Source: Streptosporangiaceae bacterium
Lineage (GTDB): Bacteria > Actinomycetota > Actinomycetes > Streptosporangiales > Streptosporangiaceae
Direction of reading: 5' to 3'
DNA length: 15,738 nt
NCBI GenBank assembly: GCA_030041195.1
Contig: JASHOI010000207.1
Location: forward strand, 1 to 15,738
The notes beneath the pieces are model-generated. The model had not been told where the DNA came from, did no database searches, and was given only the letters and a program-made list of their open reading frames with translations. Positions 1 to 6,697 of this stretch are shown here, piece after piece. Numbering within the stretch: position 1 is the first letter of the stretch; the number at the start of each line of letters is the position of its first letter. A program made the translations under genes and the position numbers.

Positions 1-63
1 GGAGTCTACGAACCGTTAACGCAGTCTCACCGGCTCACCGCGGTTGGCGCTGGTTGTTGCGCA

Positions 64-423
64 TCAGCGCTCCCGTACTCCCGTGGCGTTCCTGATCTGC
101 TCGGCCAATTGCTCGGGATCGGGCACCGTCAACCTCACGTAATCGTACGGGTGCCCGTCCATGTCAAGCTCTAGCACCGGCACCCCGCGCCTGCACCAGG
201 TGAGGATGCCGTTCGCGTCGCGCTTGCCGTCGGCCGGTGCGTTGAGATACATGGAGTGCTTGCGCGGCTTCGCGGCGCGGGCAGCAGTGATGTGCTCCAG
301 CGGCAGCCGCACGGTCAGCCGCGTGGCGAACCGCGTCCCCCGGTTGTAGTTCGGCCACCAATCGCGGCCGGTGGCCTGCACCTCAAGGCTGTCACCGTCA
401 ATCCTGGCATCGATCACGAGCAC
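64..423 (-). CDS. Small hypothetical protein, possibly bacterial PH-domain-like
   Basis: Predicted cytoplasmic protein of 119 residues with no signal peptide or membrane segment. It starts at a GTG (423) with only a weak AGGT-like ribosome site upstream; a second in-frame GTG at 417 is also possible. The layout is beta-rich: an N-terminal strand, a WW-containing turn (GRDWWPNYNRG), a strand with PLEHI, a basic turn (AAKPRKHS), then GILTWCRRGVPVLELDMDG and a closing helix (PDPEQLAEQIRNA). A PLEHI-type strand, a hydrophobic core strand and a C-terminal 'dPe.la..I' helix are reminiscent of small actinobacterial PH-like proteins, but I do not recognise the family firmly and assign no function. 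It lies downstream of the phosphatase on the same strand with a 111-nt gap, so it may be transcribed separately. The opposite-strand reading frames here look like GC-driven shadows. Confidence 0.7.
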   Translation of the reverse strand: MLVIDARIDGDSLEVQATGRDWWPNYNRGTRFATRLTVRLPLEHITAARAAKPRKHSMYLNAPADGKRDANGILTWCRRGVPVLELDMDGHPYDYVRLTVPDPEQLAEQIRNATGVRER

Positions 424-448
424 CTCGAGAGACCTGCGACGCTACGAC

Positions 449-466
449 TCTCGCGGCGCCACGAGA
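449..466 (-). terminator. Weak inverted repeat between phosphatase and small hypothetical gene
   Basis: TCTCG and CGAGA flank GGCGCC, giving a short imperfect hairpin 69 nt beyond the phosphatase stop codon. There is no T-run on either strand. It could be a U-less terminator of the kind proposed in actinomycetes, or chance in GC-rich DNA. Confidence 0.2.
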
Positions 467-534
467 ATCTGGACACACGAGCGTCCTCCCCTTGTTGCAC
501 AAACGTACACGGCGGGCGGTTGCCGCAGGCAGGA

Positions 535-2094
535 CTATTTGGCGCTGCGACGGCGCCAGCCGAAACCGTCCGACCGGGTCCGGGTGGCGGTGAAGGCGTC
601 GAACTCGACCGGGGTCGGGTACGGGCCCGAGCCGGACCAGGCCGAGGTGTGGTAGTAGGTGAAGGTCATCGTGGTCTTGTCGCCGGGGAAGCCGCCAGGA
701 TCCACGTCGAACACGCCGATTCCCCACGGGTAGGTGGTGTTGGGGTCGGTGACCGCGGACCACGGAGCGTCCTCGGTCTCGATCTCGGTTTCGGAGACGT
801 TGACGCCCTCCTCCGGTTCGTCGTCCGCGGTGTCCGTCATGTAGACGTCGTCGTGGCCATGGGTGCCGCCGGTGCCGATCACCAGGTGGACGAGGCCCAG
901 GTCGGAGTCCACGTTGCTCAGGTCGGTGCTGACGACGTGCGGCCGCAGGATCGTGCCGGGGTCGGTGCCCTTCACCACGTAGCTGCGCTCATAGTCATGG
1001 TCGTGGCCGGCCAGCACGAGGTCGACGCCGTACTGATAGAACAACGGCATCCAGTTCTGGCGGATGCCCAGGTCGGAGCCCTCCGCGTCAGACGTGGACA
1101 TGGCCGGCTGGTGCATGACGACGACGATCCAGTCGACCGAGGTATCGGTCGACGCCTCGCGCAGCGTCCTCTCCAGCCACTGTTCCTGCTCGCCGCCGGA
1201 GTAGCCGGTCAGGATCTGGTTGTCGCCGGTGCTCAGGTAGGTGCCGGTGTCGACCTGATAGCAGACGTCGTTGTTGTCCAGCATGACGAACAGCACCGAG
1301 CCGATCTGGAACTTGTACCAGTTGCCCTCGAAGTCGGCGGAGCCGTTGTTCGGCAGGGCGAAGCGGGTCTGGTAGGACAGGTACCCTTGCGGGCCGTTAC
1401 CTGGCTCGTTCTCGTGGTTGCCCAGCGTCGGCATCCACGGCCGGTTCGCGGCCGAGAACTGCGTGTTATCGAAGTACTCCGCCCAGACCTGCGGCTGGTA
1501 CAGCTGGTTGGAGTTGGCGTAGGACAGATCACCGTTGACCAGATGCACGACCGGGTCGAATAGCTCGACCGACGCGGCGGTCGCCTCGGCGTTGAGCGAC
1601 GCCTTGTTGTAAGCGGTGTCACCGCAGGCGATGTCGCCGACGCTGGTGAAGCGGAACGGCACACGGCCCTCGGGGGCGGTGCGGAACGCGCCGGAGACCT
1701 GGGTCTCGCCGCCGCTGAAGATCTGGTACACGTAGGCGGTGTCGGGCTGCAAGCCCTCGACCCGGGCGTGCTGGGCAATCGTCTGGACGCCGTTGTTGGA
1801 GTCGGTGTACGTGCGGGTCTCGGCCGTGATTTTGCGGCCGAAGCCTCCGGCCGCGCTGCCGACCATCACGGTCGGGCTGGACACCGAAGCCGGGGTCACC
1901 CAGGACACGGCGACCTCGCGAGCTGGATCCTGGCCGAAGGTCAGGTGAACCTGCTCAGCCGTGACTGTGCCGGCCTTGGCGGCCTGCTGCCACAGGACCG
2001 GGCTGCTGGCTACAAGAAGACCACCGGCAGTGATACCGACACCGCCAATGAACGACCGGCGCGAGATTCCGGCGCGCTCCATGCTGTCCGTCAT
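535..2094 (-). CDS. Tat-exported purple acid phosphatase family metallophosphoesterase
   Basis: Predicted secreted or cell-surface phosphatase releasing phosphate from organic phosphoesters. I place the start at the ATG at 2094 (519 aa), because AGGAAGGA lies 5 nt upstream and the twin-arginine signal then begins at once: SRRSFIGG (Arg12-Arg13) followed by a hydrophobic stretch ending near AAKAG. An upstream in-frame ATG at 2157 would bury the signal. After a fibronectin-like N-terminal domain (about 45-145, with AVSWVTP), the metallophosphatase motifs come in order: GDIAC (Asp154), GDLSY (Asp189, Tyr192), GNHE (Asn226, His227), MHQP (His328) and GHDHDYER (His364, His366). These are the dinuclear-metal ligands of purple acid phosphatases, all present. 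An acidic insert (DTADDEPEEGVNVSE) lies near residue 425. It is divergent from the MBL-fold gene, and PHO-box-like repeats lie 60-92 nt upstream. Substrate is not predictable. Confidence 0.93.
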   Translation of the reverse strand: MTDSMERAGISRRSFIGGVGITAGGLLVASSPVLWQQAAKAGTVTAEQVHLTFGQDPAREVAVSWVTPASVSSPTVMVGSAAGGFGRKITAETRTYTDSNNGVQTIAQHARVEGLQPDTAYVYQIFSGGETQVSGAFRTAPEGRVPFRFTSVGDIACGDTAYNKASLNAEATAASVELFDPVVHLVNGDLSYANSNQLYQPQVWAEYFDNTQFSAANRPWMPTLGNHENEPGNGPQGYLSYQTRFALPNNGSADFEGNWYKFQIGSVLFVMLDNNDVCYQVDTGTYLSTGDNQILTGYSGGEQEQWLERTLREASTDTSVDWIVVVMHQPAMSTSDAEGSDLGIRQNWMPLFYQYGVDLVLAGHDHDYERSYVVKGTDPGTILRPHVVSTDLSNVDSDLGLVHLVIGTGGTHGHDDVYMTDTADDEPEEGVNVSETEIETEDAPWSAVTDPNTTYPWGIGVFDVDPGGFPGDKTTMTFTYYHTSAWSGSGPYPTPVEFDAFTATRTRSDGFGWRRRSAK

Positions 2095-2153
2095 TACTGT
2101 CCTTCCTGGGGCACTCCGACAAAGCAAGGCAATGCTCCCGGTCTGGAAGGTCG

Positions 2154-2186
2154 GCAAGCCAAACGGAAAGTTGACGCCCCGTTAAC
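2154..2186 (-). promoter_or_regulatory. PHO-box-like 11-nt direct repeats upstream of the phosphatase
   Basis: Read on the minus strand from 2186, three consecutive 11-nt units begin GTTAAC, GTCAAC and GTTTGG (2186-2176, 2175-2165, 2164-2154). An 11-nt period with GTTCACC-like cores is the known layout of PhoP operators in Streptomyces. The matches to GTTCACC are partial (5, 4 and 4 of 7), but the position, 60-92 nt ahead of an acid phosphatase start, suits phosphate-starvation control. This is inference, and the DNA is shared with the divergent MBL-fold gene. Confidence 0.33.
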
Positions 2187-2250
2187 TGTGACAACCGTTA
2201 GAGACCGGCTGCAACAGACCGGGCCGGGAAATACCTGACAGAGTGAACCC

Positions 2251-3000
2251 ATGCTGAATCAGGTGGCCGACGGTGTCTGGGTCCGGCAGAGCGCGTGGGT
2301 CTTGAGCAATGCCATCGCGGTGCGCGGGGAGGACGGGTTGATCCTGGTCGATCCCGGCATTGATGGTTCCGATCTGAACCAGCTCGCCGATGACCTGGAC
2401 CGGCTCGGCATTCCGGTGGTCGCCGGGTTCTCCACCCATCCCCACTGGGACCACCTGCTCTGGCATCCCCGGTTCGGTGACGTGCCGCGCTACGCCACCC
2501 CGGCCGGCGCCCACGCCGCCAGTGAAGCCCGGGAGCGGGGGCAGAAGATGGCGGCGGAGAGCGCGCAGGGCATCCCTCTCGAGCTGCTCGGGCTCGTCAC
2601 CCCGCTGCCCGCGGACGGCGGACCCGTGCCGGGCGATCTCGTCGAGCACCAGGCGCACGCCGTCGGCCACGCCGCGGTCCTCCTCGCGGACCGTGGCGTC
2701 CTGCTCGCCGGCGACATGCTCTCCGACGTCCTGATCCCGCTCCTCGACCCTCGCCGCCCCGGTCAGGTGGGCGCCTACGAGACGGCACTCGACCGGCTGG
2801 GCGAGGCCGCCAGGCACGTCGATGTCCTGGTCCCCGGCCACGGCGCCGTCGCCGAAGGTCCCGAGGTGGCGGCCCGCCTCGCCGCCGATCATGCCTACAT
2901 CGACGCGCTGCGGCGAGGCGAGGACCCGGTCGACGCGCGTCTCGGGCCGGACTGGCTCCCGGTCCACCAGTCAAACCTGAAGCAGGCCCGGGGGCAGTAG
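2251..3000 (+). CDS. MBL-fold (metallo-beta-lactamase superfamily) hydrolase
   Basis: Predicted cytoplasmic zinc-dependent hydrolase of 249 residues. The alpha-beta/beta-alpha metal-site signature is complete: HPHWDH at 63-68 (the HxHxDH motif), His140 in AVGHAAVLL, Asp155 in LLAGDML and His197 in VPGHG. The N-terminus (GVWVRQSAWVLSNAIAV, then LILVDPGID) is the usual strand pair of the fold. No signal peptide is present, so a periplasmic-type beta-lactamase role is unlikely; the substrate cannot be predicted. The ATG at 2251 has only a weak ribosome site (AGAGTG, 5 nt upstream). No better in-frame start is apparent. The gene diverges from the phosphatase across a 156-nt gap and converges on the LLM pseudogene with 14 nt between the stops, so it is probably monocistronic. 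Confidence 0.88.
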   Translation: MLNQVADGVWVRQSAWVLSNAIAVRGEDGLILVDPGIDGSDLNQLADDLDRLGIPVVAGFSTHPHWDHLLWHPRFGDVPRYATPAGAHAASEARERGQKMAAESAQGIPLELLGLVTPLPADGGPVPGDLVEHQAHAVGHAAVLLADRGVLLAGDMLSDVLIPLLDPRRPGQVGAYETALDRLGEAARHVDVLVPGHGAVAEGPEVAARLAADHAYIDALRRGEDPVDARLGPDWLPVHQSNLKQARGQ

Positions 3001-3014
3001 GGATCTCCCGATGA

Positions 3015-3904
3015 CTAGCGCGGGCGGCCAGTGGTGGCGGCGTCGGCAAGTGCGGCACGGACGGCGGGTACGACGTCCTCGGCGAACACGCGGGACTGGC
3101 GTTCGCGGTCGTCCTCGGGCCAGAACACGAACGTGTTCATCTGGTAGCTGGCGTACAGCTCGGTAAGGGTTTCGACCCAGTGCCCGGCGGGGCCGTGGAA
3201 CAAGTCGCGCTGAACGGGGGTGATCGAGCCCATGACGTTGTACAGCCGGACCAGCCGCCCCGGATCACGCCCGGCATCCTCGGCGGAGCCGGTGAGAATG
3301 CTGTTGAGTTCGCCCAGCCGTTCGGGTGGCACGTACGGCGCGCTGACCGACCAGCCGTCGGCCTTCGCTCCCGCCAGCCGCACGGCGCGCGGGCCAGCGA
3401 CGCCGAGCCAGATCCCGATGTCATGGGCCGGCGGGGGCCCGGGCTTGAGGTCCGGTACCTGGTAGTAGTGCCCGTCGTAGCTGAACGGCTGCCCGGCCCA
3501 GCTCGCCCGGATGATGTCGATCGCCTCGCTCAGCGCCTCGCGGCCCTCCCCCACACTGCGGCGCCGCCCATGCCCGCGATCCCGTCCCAGTACGCGCCCG
3601 CGCCGAGACCCAGCTCGAACCGGCCGCCGCTCAGCAGGTCAATCGTGGCGGCCTGCTTGGCTAGCACCGCCGGCGGGCGCAGCGGGAGGCTCGCGACGTT
3701 GCTGAAAAAGTGCACGCGGCCGGTCCGGGCGGCCAGCCAGGTGATGTGGGAGAGCGTGTCGGTGAACCCGGGGTTGTACGGGTGATCCTGGACGCCGGCG
3801 TACTCCAGGCCGTACTCGTCGGCGATGGCCGCGATCCGCGCGGCCGCCTGCGGGTCCTCGGCGCTGGGATCCACGTTGAGCCCGAACGCAACCGGACGGT
3901 TCAT
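3015..3904 (-). pseudogene. LLM-class flavin/F420-dependent oxidoreductase, frameshifted
   Basis: The family is luciferase-like monooxygenases, usually F420- or FMN-dependent cytoplasmic oxidoreductases of about 290-300 aa. The ATG at 3904 has a good ribosome site (TAGGAG, 6-nt spacing). The first frame (3904-3530) reads MNRPVAFGLNVDPSAEDPQ, through the barrel motif GRFELGLGAGAYWDGIAGMGG, then hits a stop. The rest (LSEAIDIIRASWAGQPFSYDG to the stop at 3015) lies in another frame. The break is near 3548-3553, where the minus strand reads GTGTGGGGGAGGG. Adding one G to the five-G run restores MGGAAVWGEGREAL and a 296-residue protein of normal length. It could be a sequencing or assembly homopolymer error, a recent inactivating mutation, or slippage. 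A GTG at 3554 could start the second piece, but no ribosome site supports that. The broken aldo/keto reductase lies immediately upstream. Confidence 0.85.
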
Positions 3905-3944
3905 GGTTTCTCCTAGGGCAGTGATTCCTTACCGCGGATTGAGG

Positions 3945-3971
3945 CACGGACTCCATCCATGATCGTCCGTG
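3945..3971 (-). other. 7-bp inverted repeat between the two broken redox genes
   Basis: CACGGAC and GTCCGTG form a perfect 7-bp stem with a 13-nt loop. It lies just past the ancestral stop of the aldo/keto reductase pseudogene and 40 nt before the LLM start. No T-run follows on the minus strand. It could be a terminator-like structure or an operator. Confidence 0.22.
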
Positions 3972-3977
3972 GGCCCG

Positions 3978-4574
3978 CTACGCCGCAGCCGCCAACTCGT
4001 CCTGGGCTTGCTGGTCCAGTTCGATGCCGGAAACGGCGAGATTCAGGCCAGCGCAACCTGCGCTGGGGTGTGCCCGAGCCGCTGTGCGGCCTGGACCACC
4101 TGCGGGCTGCCCAGAACGGCATTGTTTTGGCCAAACGCGGAGCCCAGCGGGAAGAACGGGACGAAGGCTATCCCACGCTCGCGCGCCTTCACCATGGCCG
4201 CGAGCTGATCATCGAACCGCTGGCCCGGTCCAGCGCCGTCATTCAGGCGCAAGTTGACAGCGGCGAGCCGCTCGGTCCCGAGACCGCGCAGATTCTCCTC
4301 AATGTCCTGCCGGAGCTGGGCGGGATCGCCGGCCGGCATCCAGCCGCCGGACGCGTCGCGGCGGACGCCTACCTTGCTGACCAGGGCAAGCTTGTCCGGA
4401 TACGGGAAGAGGGCGGTCCTGATCAGCTCCACCGCACGGCGCAAGACCGCAAGCGCCGCGCCCGCGGTCGCGCGGCGGTCCGAAGACACCGGGTCCGGGC
4501 AGTTGCATCGCCCCGAAACCCACACGCGACACCGTCATCGAGCCTAGAGAGTAGGAGGACATATCGGCGCTCAC
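3978..4574 (-). pseudogene. Aldo/keto reductase remnant with three internal deletions and frame breaks
   Basis: This was an NADPH-dependent aldo/keto reductase; intact relatives are about 280-300 aa, whereas only about 200 codons remain. The original GTG start (4574) has a good ribosome site (GAGGGGAGA). The first frame gives SRVGFGAMQLPGPGVFGPPRD, then shifts; the second gives AVLRRAVEL, joined directly to IRTALFPYPDKLALVSKVG. The segment that in relatives reads roughly GVNHIDTA..FYG..NE, holding the catalytic Asp and Tyr, is missing. At about 4180 KAR joins ERGIAFVPFFPLG, removing the middle barrel strands. At about 4043 VALA meets a TGA, and the C-terminal tail (NLAVSGIELDQQAQDELAAAA, stop at 3978-3980) resumes in the first frame, with the WLL-to-HLRE part lost. 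It cannot encode an active enzyme. Family identification comes from the remaining motifs; the deletion extents are inferred from remembered relatives. Confidence 0.85.
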
Positions 4575-4710
4575 GGACTATCTCCCCTCGACTGTGACCG
4601 GGGCGGACGGTCACCAGGCTTTCGGCCGGGCAGGTGAGATCGCGTCACCCGCGTCTGAAGTGCCTTCGGTGCCAGCCAGGTTCGCCGTGCGAAATTGAAT
4701 GCGGCGGGCA

Positions 4711-4739
4711 CCGACACGCCGCGCGTGATTCGGTAGGTT
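4711..4739 (+). promoter_or_regulatory. Candidate promoter for the DUF574 methyltransferase
   Basis: CCGACA (4711-4716) and TAGGTT (4734-4739) are 17 nt apart and match four and three of six positions of the sigma-70 consensus. Transcription would start near 4746, after the upstream GTG at 4741, which favours the ATG at 4780 as translation start. A 6-bp inverted repeat (GCGGCG, 4701-4706, with CGCCGC, 4717-4722) overlaps the -35 region. The rest of the 4575-4779 gap shows nothing else I can support. Confidence 0.25.
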
Positions 4740-4779
4740 TGTGACGGCTCAGAAGGCTTCTCATTCGAAGGACGCGGTC

Positions 4780-5589
4780 ATGGCCGAAGACGAGCAGGCA
4801 CCGCCGGGCATTGACATTCAAAGGCCCAACATGGCGCGCATGTACAACTACGCGCTGGGCGGCAAGGACAACTTCGCCTCAGACCGGGAAGCGGTGCAGA
4901 ATCTGTTCCGGCTGGCCCCGGAGAACGCGTACGTTCCAAAGGCCAACCGGCAGTTCCTTGGCACCGCGGTGCGCTTCGCTGCAGAGCAGGGCATCAGGCA
5001 GTTCCTTGACCTCGGCGCAGGCCTGCCCAGCCAAGGCAGTACCCACGAGGTGGCCAGGCTGGCTCAACCGGACGCGCGCGTCGTCTACGTCGATTCCGAC
5101 CCTGTCGTGCTCGCCCATGCCCGGGCGCTGCTGGTCGGGAATGACTCCGGCCTCGCGGTCATCGGCGAGGACATCCGGGACACCGGGCGAATTCTCGAGC
5201 ACCCCCAGACGCGGCGGCTGATCGACTTCTCGCAGCCCGCGGCCGTCTTGTTCGTGGCCGTCCTGCACGGGATCCCGGACGCCGACGACCCGGCCGGGAT
5301 CGTCGCGAAATACGTGCGGCAGCTGGCGCCGGGCAGCTTCGTGATCCTGTCTCATCTCACCCGCGAGGGCCATCCCGCCGATATCGTCGCGAAGAAGGAA
5401 GAGGTCTTCGCGAAATCCCCCACGCCGATGACGTACCGCAGCCGCGACGAGATCCTGCGCTTCTTCGACGGGCTCGACCTGGTCGAGCCCGGGCTGACGA
5501 CCGTGACGCGCTGGCGGGAAGAGCCCCGGGACGCACAGTTCGATGCCGCCGGCAGCTGGACCCTGGCCGGCGTGGGCCGCAAGAGCTGA
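4780..5589 (+). CDS. DUF574-family SAM-dependent methyltransferase
   Basis: Putative cytoplasmic S-adenosylmethionine-dependent methyltransferase of the actinobacterial DUF574 (Methyltransf_19) family; acceptor substrate unknown. I prefer the ATG at 4780 (269 aa), because GAAGGA lies 7 nt upstream and the family hallmark then appears near the N-terminus: PPGIDIQRP, then ARMYNYALGGKDNF (residues 19-32). An in-frame GTG at 4741 would add 13 residues. The Rossmann SAM site is visible as FLDLGAGLPSQGSTHEVA (Asp77, Gly79, Gly81), and the acidic second strand as VVYVDSDP (Asp105, Asp107). The expected LSHLTREG and TPMTYRSRDEI segments follow. The family is multicopy in streptomycete-like genomes and is often found near regulators. 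Here it stands alone, converging on the nucleotidyltransferase with 35 nt between the stops. Confidence 0.92.
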   Translation: MAEDEQAPPGIDIQRPNMARMYNYALGGKDNFASDREAVQNLFRLAPENAYVPKANRQFLGTAVRFAAEQGIRQFLDLGAGLPSQGSTHEVARLAQPDARVVYVDSDPVVLAHARALLVGNDSGLAVIGEDIRDTGRILEHPQTRRLIDFSQPAAVLFVAVLHGIPDADDPAGIVAKYVRQLAPGSFVILSHLTREGHPADIVAKKEEVFAKSPTPMTYRSRDEILRFFDGLDLVEPGLTTVTRWREEPRDAQFDAAGSWTLAGVGRKS

Positions 5590-5624
5590 GGTCAACCCTT
5601 TCGCCGAACGCAGATGGCTGGCTG

Positions 5625-6152
5625 CTATCTCGTTGCCTGCGACCAGGCGTTGAGAAACCAGCTAGATGACCACTGCTTGTCGGCGCCCACGCCGGTGACG
5701 ACCTCGATACCCAGATCCTGACAGACATCCCATTCCGGGATGCTCTGCGCATCAACCCGGTCGCCGCCCTTGGTGAAGACGTCGGGCCGCAGGCTCCGCA
5801 GCGCCTCGCGGACGGTGAGGTCTCCCTCGATCTCGAACGGCACGACGTAATCAACCCCGCGGATCGCCGAGACGATCAGGCAGCGGGTCTCCAGGTCCTG
5901 GAATGACCGGCCCTTCTTCTCCCGCAAGAAGGCGTCCCCGTTGACGATGGCGACCATGACGTCCCCGAACCCGGCCGAGGCCTGCAGCGAGCTGATATGC
6001 CCGGGGTGAATCGGGTCGAATCCCCCGCTGGTGGCCACGATCCGGCCAGCGGGCCGGACGGCATCGAAACCTTCGAAGGACACGATCGGTGCGCCGAGAT
6101 TCTCCATCGGCTCAGCGTAGACGCCGGGCCTGGGTCCTGGTCTCGCCTTCAT
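5625..6152 (-). CDS. HxGH-motif nucleotidyltransferase (cytidylyltransferase/HldE-C-like)
   Basis: Predicted cytoplasmic enzyme transferring AMP or CMP from a nucleotide triphosphate to a phosphorylated small molecule; the substrate is not evident. The 175-residue protein has the nucleotide-binding motif SGGFDPIHPGHI (His49-Pro-Gly-His52), a basic REKKGR segment (77-82), CLIVSAIRGVDYVVPF (91-106), RPDVFTKGGDR (122-132) and WSSSWF (161-166) where relatives carry an ISSS/STT motif. These follow the order in the HldE C-terminal domain and glycerol-3-phosphate cytidylyltransferase. No heptose-pathway neighbours are present, so I give no gene symbol. The ATG at 6152 lies 8 nt after the stop of the XRE gene, implying an operon with translational coupling. 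A second ATG at 6107 would give 160 aa, still containing every motif; neither start has a strong ribosome site. Confidence 0.82.
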   Translation of the reverse strand: MKARPGPRPGVYAEPMENLGAPIVSFEGFDAVRPAGRIVATSGGFDPIHPGHISSLQASAGFGDVMVAIVNGDAFLREKKGRSFQDLETRCLIVSAIRGVDYVVPFEIEGDLTVREALRSLRPDVFTKGGDRVDAQSIPEWDVCQDLGIEVVTGVGADKQWSSSWFLNAWSQATR

Positions 6153-6160
6153 CCCGCTGC

Positions 6161-6622
6161 CTATGAGGTGGCGGGATGAGTGGCGACCAGCAGCAGCGCG
6201 TCAAGGATGCGGTACCAGTCCGGCTCGGCGAGGTCTTTGCCCATCGCGTGCGCGAGTGCCGCCAGGGCGGCCACGAACCGGGCTGAGAACTCGCCGGCCT
6301 CCACGTCGAGCGCCGCTGTCATGGCCCCGACCGCCTGCCGGAATCTGGCGGTGCGCCCGAGCCGGACGAGCGAGGCCGGCACTGCCGCTGGCGCGGGCCC
6401 GGCCTGGTGACTGCCCTCGTCCGGCACGAGCGTGATGACCAGGCGCATGCCCAGGGCATCGGCGAGCCGTGCCAGCGCCGCCGTGGTGGGGTTGCCCCTG
6501 CCGTTTTCCAGGTTGGCGATGTAAGGGACCGATAGGCCCGCGTCAGCGGCAACCGATGCCACGGTCCGGCCCGCTGCGGTCCGCCGGGCCCGCAGCTCGC
6601 GGCCGATTGCTGAGTGCTCCAC
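6161..6622 (-). CDS. XRE-family helix-turn-helix transcriptional regulator
   Basis: DNA-binding regulator, 153 aa from the GTG at 6622. That start is chosen because AGGAG lies 7 nt upstream; a longer reading from 6652 would be out of register with any ribosome site. The HTH_XRE domain occupies about residues 5-60: IGRELRARRTAAGRTVASVAADAGLS, then the recognition helix VPYIANLENGRGNPTTAALARLADALGM. The remaining roughly 90 residues are Ala-rich and helical (FSARFVAALAALAHAMGKDL, then WYRILDALLLVA), with no recognised ligand domain. It diverges from the MFS exporter across a 75-nt gap holding a perfect palindrome, so control of both arms and itself is the simplest inference. The nucleotidyltransferase follows 8 nt downstream. 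Activator versus repressor cannot be told; the operator position over a -10 box favours repression. Confidence 0.88.
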   Translation of the reverse strand: MEHSAIGRELRARRTAAGRTVASVAADAGLSVPYIANLENGRGNPTTAALARLADALGMRLVITLVPDEGSHQAGPAPAAVPASLVRLGRTARFRQAVGAMTAALDVEAGEFSARFVAALAALAHAMGKDLAEPDWYRILDALLLVATHPATS

Positions 6623-6637
6623 TCGCGCGCTCCTGTC

Positions 6638-6668
6638 TTGACAGAGCAGCAATCGTAAAAGCTATTCT
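6638..6668 (+). promoter_or_regulatory. Candidate promoter of the MFS-DGPF operon
   Basis: A consensus -35 TTGACA (6638-6643) is followed after 19 nt by TATTCT (6663-6668), a four-of-six match to TATAAT. The spacing is one or two nt longer than ideal. The TTGACA is embedded in a short dyad, CTGTC-TT-GACAG (6633-6644). The proposed -10 box is contained in the left arm of the 7-3-7 palindrome, so a bound regulator would block it. Confidence 0.4.
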
Positions 6669-6678
6669 CATAGAATAG
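6662..6678. promoter_or_regulatory. Perfect 7-3-7 palindrome, likely operator
   Basis: CTATTCT-CAT-AGAATAG is a perfect inverted repeat and AT-rich against a GC-rich background. It lies in the 75-nt divergent region, 19 nt before the MFS start and 39 nt before the XRE start. Small XRE-family dimers bind dyads of this size. The assignment to the neighbouring regulator is inference from position. Confidence 0.55.
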
Positions 6679-6697
6679 TCCTGATGAGGAGGGCGCT

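Noticed and set aside
26..40. CTCACCG direct repeat at the left edge
   Set aside because: Two 7-nt copies one base apart with no gene start visible to attach them to; too short to interpret.
256..1563. 435-residue plus-strand open frame opposite the phosphatase
   Set aside because: It lies antisense to a gene with all its catalytic motifs. Its translation is a low-complexity run of Arg, Gly, Val and Asp, typical of the antisense shadow of a GC-rich gene.
2173..2193. TGTCACA on the minus strand upstream of the phosphatase as a second ECF41 promoter
   Set aside because: The nearest CGTC is only 10 nt downstream, too close for a -10 element; the match is more likely chance or part of the PHO-like repeats.
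3015..3554. Independent 179-residue gene starting at a GTG at 3554
   Set aside because: There is no ribosome site, and the sequence continues the LLM barrel exactly where the upstream frame stops, so it is the second half of one broken gene.
5590..5624. Terminator between the convergent methyltransferase and nucleotidyltransferase genes
   Set aside because: The 35-nt gap has no hairpin I could support and no T-run.
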